NCBI GenBank assembly: GCA_905250125.1
Contig: CAJNOL010000490.1
Span: 1-64,000 of the forward strand
Reading direction: 5' to 3'
Source: Rotaria sordida
Taxonomy: Eukaryota > Rotifera > Eurotatoria > Philodinida > Philodinidae
DNA: 64,000 bases
The position numbers and the translations under genes were made by a program. Shown in pieces: positions 9,933-22,076 of the stretch (positions within the stretch are counted from its first letter, which is position 1; the number at the start of each line of letters is the position of its first letter). The notes under the pieces are model-generated. The model was not told where the DNA came from. It saw only the letters and a program-made list of their open reading frames with translations, and searched no databases.

Positions 9933-12900
9933 ATGTTTTTATTAATATTTGGTATATGTATTTGTACACTTATTATAATCGGCTGGAAATTTATTCTATC
10001 ATCACAACGAATAGATCAACAACAGGTTTTTTTTAAAATTCAGTTTTTTTTTGTATTTCATCTATATATAACGACAATAGTTGAATCTATTTCTATAGGA
10101 TATATCAAATATTGTAGAACAGTCACATAATTTAACACTATCCGTCGATGATGCCATTCGATATGATGTTGATGATGATGAAATAAAATCGGTATTTGAT
10201 TTTGATGTAGAATATTCATGAGAGATGTTCTTGTGTTATTTTTTTTTTAGTCATCAACAAAAATTACTTGCGATTCAAATGACAACAATGTTGTTCGAAG
10301 TATTCTAGAATTTTTACCAGATGAAATTCTATTAGATATTATTAGTTTTCTAAAACCATATGATATTTATCATAGTCTATATAAGTAAGTTGATTATTTA
10401 ATTTATCTATGTTGAAGATTTTATAGAAATAATCTGCGATACAAATATCAGAACAATCTAGGTTGCAAAACGTTAAATCTAAAGAATAAGAAAAATTAAT
10501 TAAAATGCTTTCTGCTTAATGAATTTGTGTATCTTCTAGAGAATAGTAGGTTCGGATGTATATTCATACTTAATTTCAGATCTAGTTTGTATTCCGTTTC
10601 GGGGAGTTGATGTCAATAAATTCAGACACAACTTTTCGGCTATGGTTTAACTTTAGATTAACTGTTTTTTGAGAAGAGTCATCAAATAGCTGAAATCTTA
10701 ATTCTTCATTCGGTCATGTTCACAGAGAAGGTTAGATATTGGTAAAAATAAAATCACGTTCAGGTAAATAAAAACGTGGAGCTGCAGTTTAGTGGTGCCT
10801 TGTATTGACCTTGTAAAAATTTTTGCTATATTTAGAAAAAAAGAATGATTCTGTGAATACTGCTTCATGAAAAGTTAAAATTCATGAATAGAATTATTTA
10901 TTCTTTCAGACTTCTGTAAATGAACTAATCTATTTGACTTGGAAGATTTTTATCTTTGCAAAAAGAGAAAAAACGAAATTCAGAACGATCCAACATTCTA
11001 AGAAACATGTTTTATATCAAATTTTTTTTTTTTATTTATTAAAGAACGAACCATTTTTCATATATGATGTTTTTGTCAAAGATATTAATTGAGAATATCA
11101 ATAATCAAAAAGAGATAATAGGAGTTCAATTTTTAAAAATCTATTTTGCTCTTGTAACCGACAAATTTGATCAAACATATCTTTCCACTGAATGGATTTT
11201 TAATTTGTATCTTCAAAATATTATTTATACTTCTAACAATTGGAGATTGATTGAAATTTTCGGATCTGGGTCCGAACTCGATTGTACCGTACTTTGATAC
11301 TCTCAATAAAGTTTTCGAATCAGAATTGGATAGTCACTCGAAGATACGAGATTGTTTTTTGTATTCGATGACAAGCGCACTTTACATATTTCTCAGACGA
11401 CTAGAGTCCGTTAGGTTCTAGTAACCATACTCGAGGAAACTTGTATTTGTTCAGTTGTAACTTCAATTGTTTTTAATAAAATTCAACGTATATTCTTAAT
11501 ATAAATAAATCGAAATTATTACTTCTTAAATTGTTTGATGTATCGTTCGAGAATTATTAATTGTACTATGCTTATATTTTATTCTAGTCTTAATAATCGT
11601 TTTAATTCAATAATTAATGATTTTCAACTTAGTTTACATTTGGACATATCACATATATCAAAATATGAATTTAATTATTGTCTTTCATCAATATTACCAT
11701 TACCATCTGTTCTATTACGTTTACATTCATTACATATATCAAATGATGAAACTTATGGTGCTATAGCATTATTTATACGTCAATATCCATGTTTAAATAT
11801 TCCATCACTTCGTTCACTTTCACTTACTGATGCAACAATATCACAAATAAAATTTCTTTTTCAAAAATTATCTATAAAACTTGAACATATATCAATTGTA
11901 ACAAATCGAACAATAGATATGAATGATAAACGATTATTATGTCAATTATTATTAAAACATAAAACACTTCGTTCATGTCGTTTATCATTATGTGATGGTG
12001 TTGATTGTGATGAAACAATTTTAAATAATTCAATAAATAATCAACTTGAAAATATAATTATTGATTTATCATATTTTCAAAATATTCTTACACTTTTATC
12101 TTATATACCAAATGTAAAACAATTAACAATAAATATAAATCAACAAAAATATTATAATCAAGATTATGATGCAGCTGCATTTGATATTTTTCGTTTATGT
12201 ATTCCAACACAATTAACTTATTTTAATTTAAATTTACGTTTTTCAAATGTTGAATTTGAACATATTGAACAATTATTAAATTGTTTAGTAAATTTAAAAC
12301 ATCTTTGTTGTTCATCATTTCGTGTTGAACTTGTATGTATAGAATTAGAGAAAAAATAAACAAAAAGAATATTATTATTATTTATTTATTTATTTATTTA
12401 AGGTCGATGGTTATCGATGGGCACAAGTACTTGAACGTCTACCATTATTACGTCGTTTTGAATGTGTTATGACAACATATATATATCATTCACTTGATTT
12501 AAATTTAATTTCTCAATCATTTCAAACATTATTTTGGAAAGAAAAACATTGGTCAGTTGTTTGTGATTATTTTCAATATCTTTCTCGATTAATTATTTAT
12601 ACAATACCTTTTTATAAAAATTTATTTACTTCAACATTAAATGGTTCTCAATCATTGAATGAATTTAATGATAGAAATATTTTACCGAGTAATGCTTATG
12701 ATAAAGTTACTCATCTTAAAGTATCAGTTCAAGGTATAAAAAAATTATGATTGATTCTAGATAATTAATCTTTTAATTCGTAGAATTTAACATGAGAAAA
12801 TTTTTTGAGACTCAATCTAAAGTCAGAGCAAATTAGAAACATTGTACGATCGTAGATGAATGTGCTCTTATTTAGTCTGAAAAAAGATCATTGTCACATG

Positions 12901-14403
12901 AAATACGATTACATTGTTAAACTAGTCGAAGTAAAAATCAGAAGGTGATCTTGTCTCGACAAAAAAAATTATAATGATTATTATACAGCTTTGCACTGGT
13001 CGAAACATGTACATAGAGATTAACGATGGACGCATGATAAAACTATGGTAGTCTTGAATTGATTTCAATTTTTTCAGTTGGAAAGATCATTACAAGAAAA
13101 TAACTGAATTTTATAAAAATAGACTAAAGATTTTCGGGATCTAGGAATCTGCGCATCTATAGAAAGTTTGTCAAAATTCTTAAGTTCGATTTTCTCATTC
13201 AAGAAAAGTTTAGTCATGTTTTATAAAATTCAGTTATTTTCTTGGAACAGGACTTCTTTCGACCGAAAGAATTGAAATGAATCTAAGATCATCATTTTTA
13301 CTATTATTCTATATGTGTATTAAATTTTCGAATGCTACAAATACGTAGAAGAATAAAGTTTTATTGCATCAGTCTAGATATAAATGAATAAATCCATTAT
13401 TGTCGAACGTTGTTGAGAAAAAAAGAAGTAAAAAGTTTTCAAAAAAACCAACAGAAAATTAATCATTGGATTTGTTCTAATAAAAACTGTAACTATTCAA
13501 ATGTCTATTACTGAAATATGATCAGCAAGATTCTCAAATTTTTCATTTGATACTTATCTTAAAGATCAAACAGTCTTAAATTGAATAAAATTACTATCTA
13601 TTAGACAATATTGTATACAGAGTTGCTCTTCCGGAGAGACGATTTAGAACTTCAGGAGAATGAACATTTACTTTTAGGGACATAATCTCCACATTGGATA
13701 AAATATCTTCTCTATTGGATCTAATAATAAAAGTTATTATCTATCAATAAAATAGTATTAAGATACAAAACATTAGTTTAACTTATGCTTAATATTGTTT
13801 ATTATTTTAGGATTACATTCAGATAGTATACCAGCTCGTAAATTTCGTTTTGTAACATCATTATCACTTTGTGATGGTGAATCTTATAGTGATCATTCAA
13901 ATAGTTCACTACTTTCTTATTTAACATCAACAATTGATTTAACAAAAATTCGTCATTTAAAATTATATTCTTTACTATCTGGTCATACATTATTTTCACT
14001 TTTATGTAAAGCACCAAATATAAATTGTTTAAGTTCATCATATCATAATCTTTTACAAATGATTAATGATTTTGGTGATGTTTGGTTATGTTGGTTATTA
14101 AATATGATGATTAAAAAATTAACATTATCATATGGTCGTTTAACATTATCAATTGTTGATCAATTTATTGAACTTTTTTCAAATATTGAACATTTATCAT
14201 TATGTATGAATATGGATGATATTGATTTTCAAGAAATTCTTTTAAAACTTCTACAAAATTTAACACATCTTTCATCAATTCGTATTAGTTTAGCTGGAAA
14301 ATTAACAGATCATTTTCAATCTCAAACATTTACATGGCTTTCAACTAATCAACAATTATATTCAGAATTTAATGATAATTTTCTTGATATATGGATTACA
14401 TAA
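9933..14403 (+). CDS. F-box protein with leucine-rich C-terminal region and N-terminal hydrophobic segment (662 aa)
   Basis: Exons: 9933-10025, 10099-10191, 10251-10384, 11588-12332, 12403-12733 and 13811-14403. All joins have GT-AG borders and keep frame. Exon 3 encodes an F-box (ILEFLPDEILLDIISFL, then KPYDIYHSLY), which continues across the splice as NLNNRFNSIIND. F-boxes bind SKP1 in SCF ubiquitin ligases. The rest is made of irregular leucine-rich segments (LRSLSLTDATI, LKHLCCSS, IEHLSLCMN) likely to bind a substrate. This F-box plus irregular LRR layout is, to my knowledge, common in bdelloids. Oddly, the first exon encodes a hydrophobic helix (LLIFGICICTLIIIGWKFIL) that would anchor the protein in a membrane. 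The alternative is a start further downstream. Introns 3 (1.2 kb) and 5 (1.1 kb) hold repeat insertions. Confidence 0.8.
10540..10800 (+). repeat. Faint repeat shared with 61330-61560
   Basis: Both segments carry a 'taatttcaga-c-gatttgtatt' block, then an 'attcatt-ggtcatgt-cacagaga'-like block, then 'aaacgtggagctgca' or 'aaacgcgcaactc'. The similarity is low but collinear. It is probably an old transposon copy. Confidence 0.3.
11250..11335 (+). repeat. Dispersed repeat, copy 2 (partner at 1218-1303), in an F-box gene intron
   Basis: It shares actttgata, tcaataaa and gaattggatagtc in order with copy 1. The spurious open frame at 11064-11297 overlaps it. Confidence 0.6.
13080..13262. repeat. 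Hairpin element in intron 5 of the F-box gene
   Basis: Positions 13095-13119 and 13219-13243 are exact 25-nt inverted arms (aagaaaataactgaatttta-taaaa and complement), about 100 nt apart. Weaker complementarity extends outward (ggaaagatca versus tcctgtt/ctttcg). This is a non-autonomous, MITE-like structure. Confidence 0.7.
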
Positions 14404-14420
14404 AAAGATAACAACAAACA

Positions 14421-14452
<32 letters not shown>
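14421..14452. repeat. (GAT)n microsatellite after the F-box gene stop
   Basis: About ten GAT units lie just downstream of the stop at 14401-14403, in the 3' untranslated region. Confidence 0.9.
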
Positions 14453-14454
<2 letters not shown>

Positions 14455-15550
14455 TATTGTATACTTGTTTAGTTATGATTTTTTTTTTGTTCTGTTATTA
14501 TTTGCTAGGTTTTTTTTTTATATTTATTTCCATACATATCTGAATGCCATTTTGGACATAGATAAGAAATAAAAATAACGTTTTAGTGCGTATAATAAGT
14601 AAACTTAGAAATTGTTTGATGAAAATATTTATTTGATAGAATTTATTCTATAAAACTTTAGTCTTTGATGAGTATTCATCGATAATATCGGTTGAATAAT
14701 AATGTATGATTTTTCTAGCACAGATTAAATTGTGTGGAACTTCATCATCTGAATTTCAGTACTTTAGTCTAATTTCTACTGGGAACTACACAATAAAAGA
14801 CATTGTCGAAATTCTGGTTTACAGATGAGTCATAATGGAATGAAGCGAGAATATCATAGAAACTCTATATCTTCGATAATTTACTTCATTTCTCATTGGA
14901 AATTAGACAAATTGTCAAAATTCAGGTAGTAAAATTCCGGTTTACTACAGATCAATAAAAAATTTAAAGTCTTATTAAAGGATTATCAGAACTGTAAAGT
15001 AAAATAGTACTTAAATTCAGGACAATCGTTGCTTACTTTTTTCGTATATCAAAGTGAATTAATATTTTCTTTTTTTTGAAATATACAATTAATTGATTTT
15101 CTATTGCCAATTGGATACTGAAATGAACTAGCTTTTCTTTTTCAATATGTAACCGAACTTAATCATTAAATTGTTTTGCAAATGATATATTATGTTAGTT
15201 CATTATCATTAACTATCTGCATATTGAATGAAAATTAATAATAAATGATAATACAGAGTTATTTCATAAGAGTACATGCAATTCCGATAAAACTCATAAT
15301 TAAAATAAAAAGAGTAAGAACACTGTTGCTCTTTACAGAGTTACTATATAAAATCATCCACAATGACATAAGTTTTCAATTGGAGCGAGAGTTTTGTAGA
15401 TAAAATTTCAAGTCTCAGTTAATTGTTGACGTTAATATAAATTTATCTACATAATTATGCTAATCTTTTAATGAACATAATTAAGTATATTTATAATTTG
15501 AATATTTTATTTCAATACGATTAAATACAACACATTTACATTTAAAGAGA
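14453..15550. other. Spacer between the F-box gene and the GPCR pseudogene
   Basis: AT-rich. Two similar short blocks, near 14740-14830 and 14880-14960, contain 'atttctactgggaactacacaa / attggaaattagacaaattgtc' and 'aaattctggtttac / aaattccggtttac'. This suggests an old internal duplication. No gene seen. Confidence 0.4.
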
Positions 15551-16097
15551 ATGATGTCGCTTGTATTCTCATCAATGATTGAAACATTCATTGCTCATTA
15601 TGGTATGATTATACTTTTTATTTTTGTTAATATTGGTAATATTTTTGTGATCTTAATTTTTTTTTTATCAATCTCGTAAAAGTACTTGTTCTATCTATTT
15701 ACTCAGTGCTGCACTAATATTTTAATGATTATATTTGCATATTTAGTTTATCATCAAATAAAACAATTAGGTACAGAAGTAAGATCATTAACAAATAATC
15801 AAAATGGATTTATTGTTGCTCGAAGAGATCGAGAATTATTATGAATGAGATTAACTGAAATATTTATTTATTTCTTAACTAAAATGCTTTATCTACCTAT
15901 TAGTTTAGAATTATTAATACACTTTCTAGAAATGAAAATAAATCTATTGAATGTATTCAAATAGAAAATTTTATTATCACTTTTTTCAACATTTTTTTAT
16001 CGATATGAATCATGTTGCAACATGTTATATTGATATTATTTTATCAAAAGGATTTCATCATGATTTTAAGAAACTTTTTAAAAAATATTGTAAATGA
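15551..16097 (+). pseudogene. Rhodopsin-type GPCR pseudogene with a deleted centre
   Basis: An ATG opens MSLVFSSMIETFIAHYGMII and helix 1 (FVNIGNIFVIL), matching the layout of the intact receptor at 17073-18011. A run of T near 15665 shifts the frame. Helices 2-4 are essentially missing. The frame resumes at cytoplasmic loop 3 and helix 6 (QNGFIVARRDRELL, then a stop, then MRLTEIFIYFLTKML). Helix 7 remnants follow (IENFIITFF), then a basic tail (HDFKKLFKKYCK, stop). Frameshift, in-frame stops and a large internal deletion make it non-functional. Confidence 0.75.
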
Positions 16098-16482
16098 ATA
16101 GTGATTACTTCGATTATAGAACAACAGTAATATCCGATTCTATAACGTTTTTCAAGTTTTAAATGAAAACTTTTTTATATTATGTCTCATTTTTATTTCA
16201 TCTATTCATTCTCTATCATCATAAAATAATATTGTAGATTTCTATACTGTTCAAAGAGTCAAAATTGTTTTGCTTCATCGACAAAAGAAAACTACATCAT
16301 ATATTGCTTCTCCTGTCTTTAAAAATTAAATCTGCATCAATCGTTTTCTTTTCTATGAGTTTCTTTCTACAATCTTAGTGATATATTTATATTTTTTTTG
16401 CTCGAAATGAAACACTACGATTCGCATAAAGCATGTATGAGAAATTTTTCTCATAAGCAGTTTAGATTTCATAATCATATAC

Positions 16483-16900
16483 AGTGGCTTAAAAAAAAAC
16501 CGTTCATATACTCAACGTAATTGAGATTGTTGATTTCAGTGTGCATCGAATGAATTAAAAAATCCAACGAGTTTAGAAAAGATTTTCTTGACTAATGTCG
16601 AAATAAAAATGTGATAAAGAGACTTTCTACTGCTTGAAATTATAGAAGTAATACATCAGAATGAAATTATGTTAAAAATGTCAAGAGAGATAATATTAAC
16701 AGTCTACAAATATAATGATGGCAGGCACGTGAATCAGTGATAAGTGGTTTGAATGAAATATGAGTTGATGTTGATCAATTACCTATTTATGCAATGCAAC
16801 AATTATTAACATATCTCGAAAAAAATCGGATAGTTGATATTGATTCATGGAATGTGTTTTAAAGATTATCGTAACAGAATGAACGGTCGTATCTATTGAA
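16483..16900. mobile_element. Possible decayed Tc1/mariner-like element
   Basis: The left end, cagtggcttaaaaaaaaacc, resembles Tc1-type termini. Accgttcat near the left recurs inverted (atgaacggt) near 16880. Between them a broken frame reads ARESVISGLNEI, stop, VDVDQLPIYAMQQLLTYLEK, without a recognisable transposase motif. Weak evidence. Confidence 0.3.
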
Positions 16901-17072
16901 ATTACCCCAACATATGGTCTTTCAATAAATTCTTGACAGATAAAGAAACAAACGGATAGAATACATTACGATCCAATAGTCGGCTGATGGAACAAGAAAA
17001 AAAATATTCGAATATTTTATATAATATTTATAATTATGTTCGTATAATTCTTTTATTCATGATTGTTTCATT

Positions 17073-18011
17073 TCATCTAATAACTCGATTACAAAATAAT
17101 TTGAAAAATTTTTTAAAGTTTTTACGAAATTTTTTTGATATCACAAAAAAAATATAAAAACGAGAACCAATATTGATGAAAAACATAACTGATGCAATAG
17201 TTACAATAAAATTTTCTATTCGAATACGATCAACACTTTTTAATACACCCATATAAGTTGTTATAGCAATTTCCAAAAGAATAAATGGATATAATAATAT
17301 AGTTATAATATGAATGAATACTTCACCAAGTACCATATACAATAATTCTCGCTCACGACTTCGTATTATAATATTTTCTCTATGATTATCAATAGGATAA
17401 TCAATTGGCTGAATACGTAATTGTAATCTTCTTACATTACGATATGTTAAATAACCAAAAATACTCATTAGTATTAGTGGAATAAAACAAACAAATATTA
17501 TTAGATAAATATTATGTAAAATATAATATAAACCAAATTGATTACATCGTCCATCCTTAATGGTTGTTGAGAACAGTATATGAATTGGAAAAATATGCCA
17601 AAAAAGAAATGTAATACACATTAAATATCGTGCATTTTTTGGTTGAAAAAGAATTCGAATATGAACATTTGTTGTTGTTAAAATAAAACGATCAATACAT
17701 ACTAAAATAACAAAATATCTCGCTGATTGACCTAATGTATTTGTTAAATAAAAACGTAATTTACAATAAGTTAAAGAGCGAGAATTTAAATCACCATAAC
17801 TAATACTATAGAGTGTTGGTGGAATAGCTAATAGAAGATAAAGATTATTTATAATAGACGACCAAAATAAATACATTGAACAAGATTTTTGACGATACTT
17901 TCTAAAAAGTATTATAATGAAACTATTGCCTATTGTACCAAAAATGAATATAATAGATAATCCATAACGATTAAGTTCAGTTTGAATAACCGGTAATAAA
18001 CTTGTTGACAT
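17073..18011 (-). CDS. Rhodopsin-type (class A) GPCR, about 312 aa, single exon
   Basis: A seven-pass receptor of the plasma membrane; the ligand cannot be told. Helix 1 is LSIIFIFGTIGNSFIIILF with the conserved Asn. Helix 3 ends with CIDRF, a variant of the DRY motif, and the helix 3 and loop 2 cysteines are present (TYCKLRFYL and DGRCNQFG). Loop 3 holds RSRERELLYMVLGEV before helix 6. Helix 7 lacks a clear NPxxY and reads INIGSRFYIFFVISKKF. The tail is strongly basic. I chose the ATG at 18009-18011 (MSTSLLPVIQ). The frame is open to 18128, but those residues are basic/aromatic leader-like sequence. The nearby pseudogene at 15551 is a close paralogue in the opposite direction. Confidence 0.85.
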   Translation of the reverse strand: MSTSLLPVIQTELNRYGLSIIFIFGTIGNSFIIILFRKYRQKSCSMYLFWSSIINNLYLLLAIPPTLYSISYGDLNSRSLTYCKLRFYLTNTLGQSARYFVILVCIDRFILTTTNVHIRILFQPKNARYLMCITFLFWHIFPIHILFSTTIKDGRCNQFGLYYILHNIYLIIFVCFIPLILMSIFGYLTYRNVRRLQLRIQPIDYPIDNHRENIIIRSRERELLYMVLGEVFIHIITILLYPFILLEIAITTYMGVLKSVDRIRIENFIVTIASVMFFINIGSRFYIFFVISKKFRKNFKKFFKLFCNRVIR

Positions 18012-20387
18012 TATGGTTCTTTTTTTGTCCTGTCTTGGAACCGTGATAATATGTAAGTATAGTTTTTTTTTGTTTATATATATAGTTTTGTTAAATAATA
18101 TAATCCTTATTCTGTTTAGTTTTCTCATATTAAGAGTTTTATTAATGAGCTAGGTGAATATGTCTTCTAGTTACTTTTATAGAGAAAATGAAGATTTCAT
18201 AACATATAGGGAGTGTACGTCATTCTTATGCTATATTATTTTAATGTTTATACACAAATGTAATTTGAGTTATATTAATAACGTTATTTGAAAATTTTCA
18301 TCTGATATTAATAAGAAACGTCCTACAAAGTTTCTTTGCTTGATGTTTTGGTATAGAACGTATCATGTTTATGTAATGAACTTTGAGTATGGTAAAAAGA
18401 ATTTGTGTTACAGTTTCTTTACTAATAATTTTCTTTCAAGATATAGTTAAAGTGGTTGGATTACTTGCAATGATGTTTTCTTTTGCTCAGCTGTTTGAAA
18501 AGTTGAAGTATTACATTAAAATTATTTAGCAATATAGAATCGAATAAGAAAATTAAAGATATTTTTATTGATAAGATATCATTTGGTAAAAGCGATATAA
18601 ATATGTAAAAGTCATGCTACCTAAGCCAATATAGAGAGAAGGTTGAACAATCAAAATGAATCTTCTTATCAAAAAAATGATTGAAACAATGAATAATTTA
18701 TTTAAGAGAATAAAGATCCATTCGACATTTACTAATGAATATAAATGAAATAGATTACAGAGGAAATGAACTTTTAATCAAAGTATTACAAAAACACAAC
18801 AAGTAAGAACAAATTACTTATTAGGATAAAATTATTCGTGGAAAATGAAAGCAGATCAATAAATTTTTTTATTCTTATGTCATTCTATTTAGTTTTTATT
18901 AGTGATTTCTTATTCGATTCTCTATTGAAGAGAGAGTTTATATCTATTGGGTATTTGTAAAAGACGCGATCACCCTCAGATCGAAAACTGATACCATAAG
19001 AAGATAGAATTCGGCGAGCTGATTCTACGAGCACCTATGATCACCCAAAATGGTTGAAACATAAGAGTTGTTTCCAATGCACACTATTTTTCTTAACCTA
19101 TGATTACCCATATCTTTTGGTAGTGAGTAGGCCTACTCGATTTAGATACATACCCAAAATATTAGGCTTTTATATGCTTGCCTAAGAAAAATAGTAGGAA
19201 TGGACTTTTCAATTTTAAGTCTTATAATTAAATTTCGCACATTAGGTACTTCACGTAAGAAGCCACGAGCGGTTTTGCTCAATCGAGACCGTTAAATTTT
19301 ACGCAATACAAGATACTGTTGTAGAGGGTGGAGTTTTAAAAATTTCGACGCAACCCTTTTTGAAAGATATTGAATCTCGGTTTTTCTGTGGATGTTTTAC
19401 AAACAGTCCTAAAGAGAGCATTTCGACCAATGAGAGTCTCGACGAGGCCAATTTAATTAAGTACATAAGAGCAATTTCCTAGTAGCTATTATGTTACTTT
19501 TTTTAAATAAAATCATAGTCTCCTTTTCATTATATCTATTACGAAAATCCTTGTGAAATAATTATGTTTTGTTTTTGATATTTTGCAAGTATAATATGCC
19601 AAGTAATGCTTAATTTTTTTCTTAATTGTATATACGTTCTTGGCCTATAACAAAAGTTAAAGCTATGAATAAAATCGGTATAGAAGTAAAAGAACAATTT
19701 ATTGTAAACACGAAAAGTGATAATAGATATCCTATTATCTGGAAAACGTTTAGAATACAGTATCGAGTTTGATACTTTAGAAATGAAACTTTCTGGATAT
19801 TCCAATGACAGATAGACCCATTGACGGCAAAATTTCAGATCAAAATTCTGTACTTAGATTTTTCAAATGTGTACGATTGTGTCGAAAACTCAGTAAAACA
19901 GGTATAACATGACGACCAATTGGCCATGGATCGGTATCTTTTTTACATTTTCTTAATTTCGTCGAGATCTACTTCCATTGACAATATGAAGTCATAAGTT
20001 ATGAGACACCTGGAGCAGTTTCTGCGACACTGAGAGTCGTCAAGAAAGATTTCTAATTCTGAAATTTCTCACATAATCAGAAATTCTCTCGCCAACACTG
20101 AGTTAATTGCCACAATTCACAGTCTAGTCGCTTCATACAAAATAATAGTATTGTCATGTACAGTTGTTTGCCTATGCATTCTGCTATATCTATCAGATAA
20201 TCTACCTGCAAGTCACAATACATTATCAAAAGAATAATCGATGGAAATCTTGGTTTTAATTCAATTTAATCGAAAAAGGATAGAAAAATTTGATTTTTTA
20301 AAAGATTAAATACCAAATAATCGATTTTAATTAGACTTTTTGCGAAAAATTTTCGTATGAGAATGACAGACTTGATAAAACCTAAAA
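18012..20387. other. Spacer with mixed composition and a small hairpin
   Basis: No gene recognised. Positions 18960-19480 are visibly less AT-rich than the flanks and may be a decayed element or imported sequence. Within it, 19083-19095 and 19183-19195 are exact 13-nt inverted arms (actattttctta-type, complement taagaaaaatagt). The open frames at 19539-19805 and 20266-20466 on the minus strand look like chance. Confidence 0.4.
19083..19195. repeat. Small inverted repeat
   Basis: Perfect 13-nt arms about 87 nt apart with some outward similarity. It may be a MITE remnant. Confidence 0.45.
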
Positions 20388-22076
20388 CTAGACGTTTGGC
20401 ACCAGCCATCCATGATATCGTACAATTAATCCTGTTAGTATATGTTTGATTTCGACATGAAAACAAAATCGACCATCATGATCACATTCATATGAGTCTC
20501 CATATGGTGCTAAAAATGCTGGTAGTCGAATGCCAAATAGAGTCCAACTACGTACAATTAAATGCAATTTTCCAGGAGTGGTTACTAAAGCTAGACCAAA
20601 AGTAAACGGTCCGAATCGTTCCATTAACAACCTGTCCGAATGACCAGAACCTTTCATTTGCCAACTAGAAAATGATTTTTTCGCAAAACTCCGAGTCCAC
20701 AATTCACCATTTGTCTCTCGCTGAAACACGACTTGAACTGGTACATTCCTTCCTGATTTGGGAAAGCCAACTAACGTCGCAACGCATCGAGATACGATAC
20801 TAGCGCCTCGTTCAACTTGAGCAACACCAGCCACTTTGACAATTTTCTTACTATGCAACGTTTGCAAGGACTGTGGTAGATGATTCCATGCTTGATCGAG
20901 CAATTGTTGATAGAGAGATGGTGACTCGGAAGAACTGTTTGTTTTTATTGAGTCACATTGTCCAGTGTAAATAGTATGATTTTGAAATATTCTTTCGTAA
21001 TCATCGAGTTCGAGATCCATAGTGGCAGCTCGTGCACCACTTGCCGGCTTTTTACCATCTAATATGCGACGAACAATTGCTTCAATTCCCATCGAAGGAA
21101 TAAACGGACCCGCATCGCCTTCAGCTAACAGATGCCATGATCGTTCTTGTTTTTGACCCTCTCTATCGCTTCCTTCAATCGAGATAAACATTCCGCCACG
21201 GTGCTCGCCCCAACGTACTAGATTCATTGCCCAATGAAACAATGATGCAAATGGTGTCAAACTAGGAATTAACCCCCATCGAACCAGCCATGCAAGACCA
21301 TTGAGAATACGGTGTAAAATTTCTGGCACTGTTCCTGCACCGATCCAGATTGAATCGAGATTTGGCCACAAATCAGGTAAGATCTTAAGGTCAGGTACAT
21401 CCACTAAGGAAAACCGACGATTGGATAAGGGAAGATGACCAGGTGGACATATCGTGTAACGCATCGTCTCTGTCATTGCATAACTAAATGTTAGCTGACC
21501 CCTGCGAACCAAAGTCACACGTTGACCTGAGTAACTTGAAATTGCACGAATAACATTCAATCCGACGTCAGCATACGGCGATGGTGCGATGCCACCTTTG
21601 ATCGAATGTATTCTCGTCAGTCCTTTTGCTAAACGTCGAACTACCGCAGCAGTCAATAGAGGGCAGGTGCTGACACCAGAAAGTATGTAGATATTGTTCG
21701 CCTTGGCTTGTGCATTGAACTGAGTGACACCTTGAACGAAAGTTGATCCGTCAGCGAAATCGAGATAATTGATTGATGTTGTCAAACATGCTTTTATCAC
21801 TCGATAAGGATCTTTTGCATAAGATTGAAATGGACCACTCGCATCGACTATTAAATCAGGTTGAATGAACTGCAATTGTTTTTCAATATCTGAATTATCA
21901 CGATCAAAATGGAGCGCTCGTATGGTAGCTGCAGAGCCACGTAATTTATTACACAATTCTTCCGCATGTTTGATCGATCTACCTGCGATAAGTAGTATTA
22001 GTTGTGATTCATTGGCAAGCAACCGTGTCAGCCGACTACCAAATGTTCCATAGCCACCAAGAATGAGAATTTTCAT
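20388..22076 (-). CDS. Saccharopine-dehydrogenase-like oxidoreductase with C-terminal DUF4166 domain (562 aa), bacterial type
   Basis: The start is MKILILGGYGTFGSRL, a Rossmann dinucleotide fold with GGYGTFG at residues 7-13. It is followed by LLIAGRS and then VDASGPFQSYA and YLDFADGS, the standard blocks of the saccharopine dehydrogenase NAD(P)-binding family. The central part continues with GVSTCPLLTAAVVRRLA. The last 150 or so residues match what I know of DUF4166: WTRSFAKKSFSSWQM, ERFGPFTFGLALVT, LPAFLAPYGDSYE, then GRFCFHVEI and IVRYHGWLVP. The exact substrate is unknown; proteins of this architecture are mostly bacterial. There is no intron, and the coding DNA is visibly GC-richer than its neighbours, with many G/C third positions. 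This supports acquisition from bacteria (inference). The frame is intact, so it may be used. Confidence 0.9.
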   Translation of the reverse strand: MKILILGGYGTFGSRLTRLLANESQLILLIAGRSIKHAEELCNKLRGSAATIRALHFDRDNSDIEKQLQFIQPDLIVDASGPFQSYAKDPYRVIKACLTTSINYLDFADGSTFVQGVTQFNAQAKANNIYILSGVSTCPLLTAAVVRRLAKGLTRIHSIKGGIAPSPYADVGLNVIRAISSYSGQRVTLVRRGQLTFSYAMTETMRYTICPPGHLPLSNRRFSLVDVPDLKILPDLWPNLDSIWIGAGTVPEILHRILNGLAWLVRWGLIPSLTPFASLFHWAMNLVRWGEHRGGMFISIEGSDREGQKQERSWHLLAEGDAGPFIPSMGIEAIVRRILDGKKPASGARAATMDLELDDYERIFQNHTIYTGQCDSIKTNSSSESPSLYQQLLDQAWNHLPQSLQTLHSKKIVKVAGVAQVERGASIVSRCVATLVGFPKSGRNVPVQVVFQRETNGELWTRSFAKKSFSSWQMKGSGHSDRLLMERFGPFTFGLALVTTPGKLHLIVRSWTLFGIRLPAFLAPYGDSYECDHDGRFCFHVEIKHILTGLIVRYHGWLVPNV

